A program made the position numbers and the translations under genes. Shown here one piece after another: positions 6,921 through 12,911 of a DNA stretch of 64,000 bases. Where the stretch lies: NCBI GenBank assembly GCA_965268675.1, contig OZ254179.1:496001-560000 (forward strand), read 5' to 3'. Numbering within the stretch: the first letter of the stretch is position 1; every line of letters starts with the position of its first letter. The DNA comes from AAA044-D11 sp009705075 (GTDB taxonomy: Bacteria; Actinomycetota; Actinomycetes; Nanopelagicales; Nanopelagicaceae). The notes under the pieces are model-generated. The model worked only from the letters and a program-made list of their open reading frames with translations, was not told the origin of the DNA and searched no databases.

Positions 6921-7921
6921 AGAAAAAGTCTTTAGTTGGGATTACCGCTCTAGTAGTTGCTTTACTCAATAGCGCTGTGTTTTATATGGCTAATGCGGCT
7001 GGAACTTCTACAGCCGTCTCGACGATTGCTGCGGTTAAAGCCGCCAAATGGAATCCAAAGGTGAAGCTCGCTTACTACAGTAAATCCATCATCATGCAGC
7101 CAACAGGTATTCCAAACCATGCGCGAGATGCTTACTACGCAGTTCCTAAAGCTGGAGTTGTTGTGCCAGATGCGACAACAGCCAACATCATTGCCGATCC
7201 TACGAAAGCACAGGCGTATAAATTCACTATCCCAACAACACCAAAGTATTCCTCCAAAGTAACCAGCACATCTTTAGGCTCAATTGGAGTCATGATTTCA
7301 GGAGCCGTTCTTTACAATCCTTTTGAAGGTGATGGAAAGACAGTTGCGATGGCAAATAACTTTACCGTTACAAATTCATCGGGAATTACGGCATCATTTG
7401 TAGATAAATGCGCCGGCCATCCAACGCCCGATATTGGTGCTTATCATTATCACGGCCTACCTAATTGCGTAACTGCAAAAGTAGATAAGGTTTCAAAGCC
7501 TTCTCATATTATTGGTTTTGCTCTCGATGGCTTCCCAATTTATGGCGACCGTGACAATAAGGGTAAGCAAGTAACAGCTAAGAATTTAGATCAGTGCAAT
7601 GGCGTAATTAGCGCCACACCTGAATTTCCAAAAGGTATTTACCATTACGTACTTCTAGGAACAGCCGATGCTCGCTCATCAATTGCTTGCTTCCATGGAG
7701 AAGTAGATGCAAGTCAGATTCAAGCGATGCCTGCTATGGGCGGCGGGGGAATGCCAATGCCGGATACGGCAGCAGCAGCCAAGAAACTTGGAATAACAGA
7801 AGATGCTTTGAAGGCGGCCTTTGGAACAACTATGCCACCGTATCTCGCTGCAGCAGCTAAGAAGTTAGGTATAACAGAAGCCGTACTTGTTGATGCATTG
7901 GGTCTTAAAGCGCGTCCTTAA
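6917..7921 (+). CDS. Secreted YHYH-domain protein
   Basis: A 334-residue paralogue of the preceding gene, with signal peptide (ALVVALLNSAVFYMANAAG). The YHYH-domain motifs are clear: DKCAGHPTPDIGAYHYHG (YHYH at 176-179), GFALDGFPIYGD and GIYHYVLLG with a nearby Cys. A Gly/Met-rich linker leads to the same double C-terminal unit (AAAKKLGITEDAL, AAAKKLGITEAVL). ATG overlaps the upstream TGA. The shared C-terminal units probably bind a common partner or surface; function is unknown. Confidence 0.78.
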   Translation: MKKKSLVGITALVVALLNSAVFYMANAAGTSTAVSTIAAVKAAKWNPKVKLAYYSKSIIMQPTGIPNHARDAYYAVPKAGVVVPDATTANIIADPTKAQAYKFTIPTTPKYSSKVTSTSLGSIGVMISGAVLYNPFEGDGKTVAMANNFTVTNSSGITASFVDKCAGHPTPDIGAYHYHGLPNCVTAKVDKVSKPSHIIGFALDGFPIYGDRDNKGKQVTAKNLDQCNGVISATPEFPKGIYHYVLLGTADARSSIACFHGEVDASQIQAMPAMGGGGMPMPDTAAAAKKLGITEDALKAAFGTTMPPYLAAAAKKLGITEAVLVDALGLKARP

Positions 7922-7926
7922 ATCAT

Positions 7927-7950
7927 CCGGCTTATAGGGCGACTCTTCTT
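7927..7950 (+). repeat. 24-bp inter-module repeat, copy 5
   Basis: Exact consensus copy starting 6 bp after the stop codon of the second YHYH gene and leading directly into RNA locus A. Confidence 0.85.
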
Positions 7951-8060
7951 TTATTCGTTACTGCGAGTAACTTCATTAATGTGCCATAATTCAGCAACGA
8001 CTGCTTGGTAGTAATTGGGACTTGGTTAATCACTAAGTCCCTTTTGCTTTTCCACAACTC
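7951..8060 (+). ncRNA. RNA locus A, upstream hairpin RNA
   Basis: After the palindrome GTTACT-GCG-AGTAAC (7957-7971) comes a -10-like CATAAT (7985-7990). The putative transcript then has the 13-mer CGACTGCTTGGTA (7998-8010), GTAATTGG, and a hairpin GGGACTT/AAGTCCC (8017-8041) followed by TTTTGCTTTT, which looks like an intrinsic terminator. The 13-mer is the exact reverse complement of 8163-8175 in the tRNA-like domain downstream. The same architecture recurs in locus B. I read it as a small RNA of about 60 nt that could pair with the tRNA-like RNA; transcription is not proven. Confidence 0.6.
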
Positions 8061-8130
8061 TCATTTATACACAAAGTTTTGTTCAGCCCTAAATTGATTA
8101 ACACTTCAACCGTAACTTCACTTCCGTGAT

Positions 8131-8205
8131 GGGGGCGTGTTGTAATTGGCAGCCTGGTTGTTTACCAAGCAGTCGGAGCGGGTTCAAATCCCGTCGTCTC
8201 CACCA
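8131..8205 (+). ncRNA. tRNA-like domain with encoded CCA, copy A
   Basis: 75 nt that fold as an acceptor stem (GGGGGCG with CGTCTCC, two G-U pairs), a D-arm-like TTG-TAATTGG-CAG, and a good T arm (GCGGG-TTCAAAT-CCCGT), with discriminator A and CCA. The middle could be read as an Asn-type anticodon arm (CCTGG-TTGTTTA-CCAAG, one mismatch), with an 8-nt variable region. In copy B that stem is not pairable, while the 3' strand (8163-8175) stays perfectly complementary to the upstream RNA in both copies. I therefore regard it as a tRNA-like structure rather than a decoding tRNA. The 3' end resembles tmRNA ends. Confidence 0.65.
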
Positions 8206-8272
8206 CAGTCTTAACTGTTTCAACTCGATCTATTGGTATCGATCAATGTAGTTGTTTCAGCTTTGCATGGGG
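8206..8272 (+). ncRNA. Conserved 3' tail of RNA locus A
   Basis: The sequence after the CCA is conserved between the two loci and can fold into a hairpin (TCGAT-CTATTGGT-ATCGA, extended by CAACT/AGTTG). It leads into the terminator. It may be a trailer removed by tRNA 3' processing or a functional part of the transcript. Confidence 0.5.
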
Positions 8273-8299
8273 GAGCCTCGAGAGATCGGGGCTCTTTCT
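8273..8299 (+). terminator. Intrinsic terminator of RNA locus A
   Basis: GAGCCTC (8273-8279) pairs with GGGGCTC (8288-8294) around an 8-nt loop, followed by TTTCTA. The same hairpin ends locus B. Confidence 0.75.
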
Positions 8300-8305
8300 A
8301 ATTGA

Positions 8306-8329
8306 ACGGCTTATAGGGCAGTTCTTCTT
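8306..8329 (+). repeat. 24-bp inter-module repeat, copy 6
   Basis: ACGGCTTATAGGGCAGTTCTTCTT, four differences from consensus. It separates RNA locus A from the epimerase-like gene and lies only 16 bp before that gene's first start codon. Confidence 0.75.
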
Positions 8330-8345
8330 TTTTCTGATTTATGGA

Positions 8346-9392
8346 ATGATTTCGGGCATGACTAGAGTTCTTCTTACAGGTGCAAGTGGCTATATTGGCA
8401 AGCACATCACACTTCAGCTTCTCAATCAGGGATATGAAGTCCGCGCTTCAGTGCGCACCCTTTCAAAGTCATCAGAAGTCCGTGATGCAGTCGCACAACA
8501 TCTTTTAGATACTTCAAACCTAGATTCTCGCCTAACATTTATCGAACTCGATCTTGAGAAGGATTCAGGCTGGGATTCTGCTCTCAAAGGTATAGATGTG
8601 CTGATGCACACTGCATCACCTTTCCCACTCACTTCACCGAAAGATGAGAATGATTTAATTCGCCCTGCAGTCGAAGGCACATTGAGAGCGCTACGTGCTG
8701 CAAAAAATGCTGGAGTAAAGCGAATAATTCTAACTTCATCGGTCGCCGCGATCTATGGCCGTGAATTAACTTCCGGCGCTTTGGCCTTTGACGAAACCAT
8801 GTGGACTGATGTTGAACATCCAGTTGGCCGCGTGGCTTATACAAAGTCCAAGACTTTAGCCGAAAAGGCAGCTTGGAATTTCATCAAGCATGATGCTCCT
8901 GAAATTTCGTTGACAACCATAAATCCAGTGTTGGTACTTGGCGCACCGCTAGATAAGAACTTTGGTTCATCAATTTCGCTTGTGGAAAGAGTCCTCAACG
9001 GAAGTGATCCAATGTTGCCAGATCTAAAATTCGCAATCGTAGATGTACGAGATGTTGCCAAGATACATGTTGACGCAATCAAGAATGATAATACAAAGGG
9101 TGAACGCATAATCGCTTCCTCAGAAACCAGATCATTTGTTGAGATAGCTAAGTTGTTAAAGAGCATATATCCAAAGAGTAAGGTCAAGTCAGCACAGGCG
9201 CCAACATTCATGATTCACTTGCTTTCACTATTCGATGGTTCAATAAAGCCGATTTTGCCTCAATTAGGAAAGCCGATGAATGTGAGTGGAGTCAAGGCTC
9301 AGCGTTTATTGAACATCAATTTCATTCCTGTCGAAGTAACCATAAAAGAATCTGCGGATTACTTGATCAAGAATGGGTTTATTAAAGGCTGA
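8346..9392 (+). CDS. NAD-dependent epimerase/aldehyde reductase (extended SDR)
   Basis: A 348-residue protein of the dihydroflavonol-reductase-like/aldehyde reductase group. It has GASGYIG for NAD(P) binding, HTASPF, LTSSVAAIYG with the catalytic Ser, and YTKSK with Tyr/Lys. It probably reduces a carbonyl substrate in the cytoplasm. Starts at 8346 or 8358 are possible; neither has a clear ribosome-binding site nor a perfectly placed -10. It occupies its own module between repeat copies 6 and 7. Confidence 0.85.
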   Translation: MISGMTRVLLTGASGYIGKHITLQLLNQGYEVRASVRTLSKSSEVRDAVAQHLLDTSNLDSRLTFIELDLEKDSGWDSALKGIDVLMHTASPFPLTSPKDENDLIRPAVEGTLRALRAAKNAGVKRIILTSSVAAIYGRELTSGALAFDETMWTDVEHPVGRVAYTKSKTLAEKAAWNFIKHDAPEISLTTINPVLVLGAPLDKNFGSSISLVERVLNGSDPMLPDLKFAIVDVRDVAKIHVDAIKNDNTKGERIIASSETRSFVEIAKLLKSIYPKSKVKSAQAPTFMIHLLSLFDGSIKPILPQLGKPMNVSGVKAQRLLNINFIPVEVTIKESADYLIKNGFIKG

Positions 9393-9393
9393 T

Positions 9394-9417
9394 CCAGCTT
9401 ATAGGTTGGTTCTTCTT
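9394..9417 (+). repeat. 24-bp inter-module repeat, copy 7
   Basis: CCAGCTTATAGGTTGGTTCTTCTT, a diverged copy that begins just past the stop codon of the epimerase-like gene. Confidence 0.7.
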
Positions 9418-9431
9418 TATATGTTGCATTA

Positions 9432-9452
9432 ATGCTACATAGCATATATGCT
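9432..9452. promoter_or_regulatory. Overlapping palindromes before the XRE gene
   Basis: ATGCT-ACAT-AGCAT (9432-9445) overlaps the perfect palindrome AGCATATATGCT (9441-9452). They include TATGCT, a -10-like hexamer 7 nt before the ATG at 9460. This is a likely autoregulatory operator of the small XRE protein. Confidence 0.6.
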
Positions 9453-9459
9453 ACTTCCC

Positions 9460-9693
9460 ATGAGTCGCAATCCAGAAGAGCCGGTTTATAACCGCATCGA
9501 AGAAGTACGTGCTGCCTTAGGTATTTCGAGGCAGGATCTTGCCGATAAGGCTGGCGTGCATTACCAAACAATTGGCTACTTAGAGCGTGAGGAATATAGC
9601 CCCTCGCTCGTTCTTGCTTTGCGTTTAGCGAAGTCACTGAATCAAGAGGTGTCAGAGCTGTTCTCACTTACCCCATTCAAGAAAGGAAAGTAA
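9460..9693 (+). CDS. XRE-family helix-turn-helix regulator
   Basis: A 77-residue single-domain regulator: IEEVRAALGISRQDLADKAGVHYQTIGYLEREEY is a textbook HTH_3 pattern, followed by PSLVLALRLAKSLNQEVSELFSL. A start at 9448 is possible but lies inside the operator palindrome, so ATG 9460 is preferred. It precedes a membrane protein gene by 2 bp, a common pairing in which the regulator controls both. Confidence 0.88.
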   Translation: MSRNPEEPVYNRIEEVRAALGISRQDLADKAGVHYQTIGYLEREEYSPSLVLALRLAKSLNQEVSELFSLTPFKKGK

Positions 9694-9695
9694 AG

Positions 9696-10241
9696 ATGTC
9701 GAAGAAGAACAAGATTTATTGGTTTGAGGGCGTTACCGAAAAAGGCGTTAAATCTTTGCTAACCGAGGAGAACTCAAAGTACAGATGGCTTCGACCTCAG
9801 CGAAATCGCAGAATTCTTGTTGCCCTGATGGCCTTCGGTCTTATTGCAGTGGCGATGGGAAGTTACTGGCCAACGCTGAAAACGAATATGAACTTATCGA
9901 ACGGAGCTGAAATAGTTATTTACAGCGTTACTGCGATATTTGTTATTTTTGCAGTTCTAGTTGGCTATTTATTCCTTCGGATAAGCGTTAGAGGTATAGG
10001 CGATGCACCAAATGAACTGTTAGATGAACGCCAAATTAAGGTGCGAGATACTTCGTTCCGATATGCGTACTATGCAATGGGATATGTAGTTCTGGGGCTT
10101 TTGCTTCTTATGCTCATTGGTCCTGATCTGAAGATGTTTCAACCAAAAGGTAATGATGGAAGCTATCTAGTAATTGCAACCCTCTTTGCTTTTTCATCTA
10201 TGCCGTCGATGGTCTTGGCTTGGCGGGAGCGGGATATCTGA
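9696..10241 (+). CDS. Four-helix membrane protein paired with the XRE regulator
   Basis: A 181-residue protein with predicted membrane segments near residues 40-58, 74-95, 124-143 and 155-174, and a short cytoplasmic signature DERQIKVRDTSF between the second and third. This signature is typical of DUF2178-like proteins encoded next to small XRE regulators. A good ribosome-binding site (AAAGGAAAG) precedes the ATG. The biochemical role of the family is unknown. Confidence 0.7.
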   Translation: MSKKNKIYWFEGVTEKGVKSLLTEENSKYRWLRPQRNRRILVALMAFGLIAVAMGSYWPTLKTNMNLSNGAEIVIYSVTAIFVIFAVLVGYLFLRISVRGIGDAPNELLDERQIKVRDTSFRYAYYAMGYVVLGLLLLMLIGPDLKMFQPKGNDGSYLVIATLFAFSSMPSMVLAWRERDI

Positions 10242-10242
10242 T

Positions 10243-10266
10243 TCTGCTTATATGGCGGCTCTTCTT
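10243..10266 (+). repeat. 24-bp inter-module repeat, copy 8
   Basis: TCTGCTTATATGGCGGCTCTTCTT. It begins just past the stop codon of the membrane protein gene and leads into RNA locus B, exactly as copy 5 leads into locus A. Confidence 0.7.
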
Positions 10267-10370
10267 TTATTCGTTACTGCGAGTAACTTCATTAATGTGC
10301 CATAATTCAGCAACGACGGTTTGGTAGTAATTGGGACTTGGTTAATAGCCAAGTCCCATTTGCTTTGATG
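10267..10370 (+). ncRNA. RNA locus B, first upstream hairpin RNA
   Basis: Closely matches locus A at 7951-8050, including GTTACT-GCG-AGTAAC, the -10-like CATAAT and a perfect 9-bp hairpin GGGACTTGG/CCAAGTCCC (10333-10341 with 10349-10357). Only its last 8 bases of lead sequence (GTTTGGTA) match the tRNA-like domain downstream, so it appears to be an unmatched duplicate. Confidence 0.55.
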
Positions 10371-10390
10371 CGGCAATTAGATTTGTGTGT

Positions 10391-10456
10391 CATAATTGTT
10401 TTACAATAGTTTGGTAGTAATTGGGACTTGGTTAATAGCCAAGTCCCATTTGCTTT
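10391..10456 (+). ncRNA. RNA locus B, second upstream hairpin RNA (matched)
   Basis: A tandem repeat of the preceding unit with its own CATAAT. The lead sequence CAATAGTTTGGTA (10404-10416) is the exact reverse complement of 10569-10581 in the tRNA-like domain. The hairpin (10423-10431 with 10439-10447) is followed by ATTTGCTTTT. Confidence 0.6.
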
Positions 10457-10536
10457 TCCACATCAATTTCCTATACACAATTTTTAGGTCTGTTCAGAAT
10501 TCTCAAACAATTTAACCGTAACTTCACGTCCGTGAT

Positions 10537-10611
10537 GGGGGCGTGTTGTAATTGGCAGCATAATTGTTTACCAAACTATTGGAGCGGGTTCGAACCCCGT
10601 CGTCTCCACCA
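10537..10611 (+). ncRNA. tRNA-like domain with encoded CCA, copy B
   Basis: 75 nt, with acceptor stem and D-loop sequence identical to copy A, and T arm GCGGG-TTCGAAC-CCCGT. The central arm reads CATAA-TTGTTTA-CCAAA and cannot form an anticodon stem. Its 3' side, TACCAAACTATTG, instead pairs perfectly with 10404-10416. Acceptor, T arm and CCA are conserved while the anticodon stem is lost, which argues for a tRNA-like RNA with a trans- or long-range pairing partner. Confidence 0.65.
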
Positions 10612-10705
10612 CAGTCTTAGGTGTTTCAACTCGATCTATTGGTATCGATCTAAGTAGTTGTTTCAGCTTTGCATGGGGGAGCCTCGAGAGATCGGGGCTC
10701 TTTCT
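10612..10705 (+). terminator. Conserved 3' tail and terminator of RNA locus B
   Basis: Same tail hairpin as in locus A, then GAGCCTC (10679-10685) with GGGGCTC (10694-10700) and a T run. The 69 bases after it, up to the next gene, hold nothing recognisable except that gene's -10 element. Confidence 0.7.
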
Positions 10706-10774
10706 ATTTCATCCTGTTCAAGACACGCAAATTTTCAAAAAGAAATCCCTCTGCTTGACCATTAAACTTTTCGC

Positions 10775-11200
10775 ATGTTGCTGAGGGTCATGAAGACACG
10801 TTTGGTGGTCCTTCCCCTTGCCGTACTTTTTCTACTTTTCAGTGCTGGCGCTGCAGCCGCCCCTGATTGCCACATTGAAACAACAGCTCCAACAACCACT
10901 CAGACTGCATCAACTCATAACCACTCTGGGCATCTTCATGATCATTCACATCAATCAGCTAGCGCTACTGCTTCGAGCGCTCAAGTATTAAAAGTTTTAG
11001 CGGATAAGGCCCTCGAAAATGAAATGTGTTTTGTTGTTGGATTCATAGTTTTGCTCTTATCTCGATTCTTGCAAATGAAGAGATCAACTTTTTCGCTGTT
11101 GCAATTTTCCCGGCCGAGATACCTTCTGCCACAACTTCTATCCAAAAATCTAAGCTATTTGAATTTAACTCACCTCAAGTTGGGAATTATTCGAATTTAA
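10775..11200 (+). CDS. Small secreted His-rich protein, function unknown
   Basis: 141 residues. The N-terminal signal segment is VVLPLAVLFLLFSAGAAAA. A Thr/His-rich stretch follows (HNHSGHLHDHSH), then a second hydrophobic segment (CFVVGFIVLLLSRFL) and a basic tail. The His cluster suggests binding of copper or another metal outside the membrane. TAAACT lies 6 nt before the ATG, so a leaderless start is likely. I do not recognise the family. The following DUF305 gene, which is also exported, supports a metal-related theme. Confidence 0.55.
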   Translation: MLLRVMKTRLVVLPLAVLFLLFSAGAAAAPDCHIETTAPTTTQTASTHNHSGHLHDHSHQSASATASSAQVLKVLADKALENEMCFVVGFIVLLLSRFLQMKRSTFSLLQFSRPRYLLPQLLSKNLSYLNLTHLKLGIIRI

Positions 11201-11243
11201 TCCTTATCTCGTCCCTAAATAAACTACGAGAAAAGGAAATTTT

Positions 11244-11786
11244 ATGTTTAAAAAATTTATCGTCGCATTAACGTTTGTTGCATTCATTTTGACCCCAAGC
11301 GAAGCTAGTGCTTCTTCGCATGCAAAGTCATTACAAAATTTGGGCATGGAAGAAATCATGTTTGCCCAGATGATGATTCCACATCATGAGCAAGCGATTT
11401 CTATGTCAGAAACCGCTCTCAAGAAGAGTCGCAGTCAGGAGATTTTAAAGCTTTCCAGGCAGATAAACCGTCTGCAAAGCTCTGAAGTTTCCCAACTAAC
11501 TTATTGGCTGACAGCGACAGATTCTTCAATGACCATGGACCATGACATGAAAATGTCGGGCATGTTAACCACAAAGGAACTTACTTCGCTAAAGCGCCTA
11601 ACTGGCACCGATTTTGATCGGACATTTCTTCAATTGATGATCAAACATCATCAAGGAGCAATTGAAATGCTCGGTCTAATTTCAGACTCCAGTAATGCGG
11701 AAGCCTTGGCACTTTCTAAGGCAATTAAATCCGCACAAAGCAAAGAGATATCTACTATGAAACAACTATTGAAGAAATTAAAATAA
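11244..11786 (+). CDS. Secreted DUF305 protein
   Basis: 180 residues with a signal peptide (KFIVALTFVAFILTPSEASA). Two DUF305 hallmarks are clear: FAQMMIPHHEQAISMSE (about residues 35-50) and FLQLMIKHHQGAIEML (about 130-145), each with an HH pair on a helix in the ferritin-like four-helix layout. DUF305 proteins often occur with copper-handling genes. AAGGAAA precedes the ATG. It appears to head a co-directional run with the next two genes. Confidence 0.87.
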   Translation: MFKKFIVALTFVAFILTPSEASASSHAKSLQNLGMEEIMFAQMMIPHHEQAISMSETALKKSRSQEILKLSRQINRLQSSEVSQLTYWLTATDSSMTMDHDMKMSGMLTTKELTSLKRLTGTDFDRTFLQLMIKHHQGAIEMLGLISDSSNAEALALSKAIKSAQSKEISTMKQLLKKLK

Positions 11787-11797
11787 GGAGAAGTTAA

Positions 11798-12418
11798 ATG
11801 CGTAAATCATTCTTAAGTATTGCAACCGTATTAAGTCTTATCGCAAGCTCGAATATTGCCTTTGCTGATGCAGCAAAGCCAGGTCAAAGTATGACGCACA
11901 TGAAAACATTGGCAGGCATTTCCTCTACATTAGAAGGTCAAGGAATTTTGCTCTATGTACAAGGTGGTGCCACATCAGCTGTAATTGGCGAGTCCTTAGG
12001 CTCGGCTGATGGTCAAGTTGTCTTTCATATTCCTATCACCGGAACTAAGAGTGGAGTGGAACATATTGGAAGCAATATTGTCTTTTTTAATTCTGCCAAC
12101 AATAAGCAAGTTCAACTTAAAAATCCTTTAATCGATCTAAGTAAAGGAACCATTAGCGCGGTTATTCCTCAAGGTTCTGGTGAAGTTACAACTGTTCTGC
12201 AAATCACCAATGCCTCAACGTTGACGCCAGTTGTTACGAAAGACCGTAAGGTTTCACTGAAGACAACGGCGTATAAAGGTGTTGCACTTTCGCTAGCTCC
12301 AGGAATTGGTGCGGCACTATCGTCATTGCTTGGATTGGCTGAAGGTTCCATTCCTGATAATTTAGCCTTCGCAACTGCAGATGTGACTTTGTACTCGAAA
12401 CTTAAAGCTAAGAGATAG
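11798..12418 (+). CDS. Secreted protein of unknown family
   Basis: 206 residues with a signal peptide (LSIATVLSLIASSNIAFA). The mature part is rich in beta strands, with few charged clusters and no cysteines. I recognise no domain. It follows the DUF305 gene after 11 bp and precedes the Rieske gene by 28 bp, so these three are likely co-transcribed. An AAGGAGAAG ribosome-binding site is present. Confidence 0.6.
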   Translation: MRKSFLSIATVLSLIASSNIAFADAAKPGQSMTHMKTLAGISSTLEGQGILLYVQGGATSAVIGESLGSADGQVVFHIPITGTKSGVEHIGSNIVFFNSANNKQVQLKNPLIDLSKGTISAVIPQGSGEVTTVLQITNASTLTPVVTKDRKVSLKTTAYKGVALSLAPGIGAALSSLLGLAEGSIPDNLAFATADVTLYSKLKAKR

Positions 12419-12446
12419 TCGTTTTTGGAATCTGGGAGGAAGATAA

Positions 12447-12872
12447 ATGAATCAAGATCATGAAATCAACCGTCGAGCTTTGCTCACAGGAGTATGTGCT
12501 CTCCTCGCCTTAAGTGGCTTGGGAGCTTTGCCTGCGTCTGCAAGCAATGAAATACGAAAGTTGGCCAATGGCCGTGTTTCAGTAAAACTAAAGAACCTCC
12601 CAGAACTCTCGAAAGTGGGCGGATCTGTGGGGATAGGTAATGTAAAAGGAAAGCCAGTAGCTATTACTAGAACTGGCGATTCTTCCTACGTTGCTTTCTC
12701 GCTTAGTTGCCCACACCAAAAAGTGACAGTTTCTTGGGAAGGAAACGGTTGGGTGTGCGGTGCCCATGGTTCGGAATTTGAGGCAGATGGTGATTTGGTT
12801 TTAGGGCCAGCTACAACGCGTCTGCCTCGCGTTCCAATGAAGATTTCAAAAGGTGTAGCAACAATCGGGTAA
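12447..12872 (+). CDS. Tat-exported Rieske [2Fe-2S] protein
   Basis: 141 residues. A twin-arginine signal (NRRALLTG followed by a hydrophobic stretch) is visible. The Rieske cluster ligands are CPHQKV and, 17 residues later, CGAHGSEF, giving the C-x-H...C-x2-H pattern. It probably acts as an extracytoplasmic electron carrier, as in arsenite-oxidase-type small Rieske proteins or stand-alone actinobacterial ones. The partner is unknown. GGGAGGA precedes the ATG. Confidence 0.88.
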   Translation: MNQDHEINRRALLTGVCALLALSGLGALPASASNEIRKLANGRVSVKLKNLPELSKVGGSVGIGNVKGKPVAITRTGDSSYVAFSLSCPHQKVTVSWEGNGWVCGAHGSEFEADGDLVLGPATTRLPRVPMKISKGVATIG

Positions 12873-12911
12873 TCAAGGTTTTTTGAATGTATGAAAAATC
12901 TTGAGTGAGAA

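Noticed and set aside
8131..8205. Plain tRNA-Asn(GUU) gene
   Set aside because: The loop TTGTTTA would read GUU, but the stem has a mismatch, the variable region is 8 nt, and copy B loses the stem while keeping complementarity to an upstream RNA. I kept it as a tRNA-like ncRNA.
89..10266. Integron attC array
   Set aside because: The 24-bp repeat lacks the inverted RYYYAAC/GTTRRRY ends and secondary structure of attC, and no integrase gene is present.
7998..10611. Retron, OMEGA/bridge RNA or CRISPR-tracr system
   Set aside because: Pairing small RNAs suggested these, but there is no reverse transcriptase, TnpB, IS110 recombinase or Cas gene in the window.
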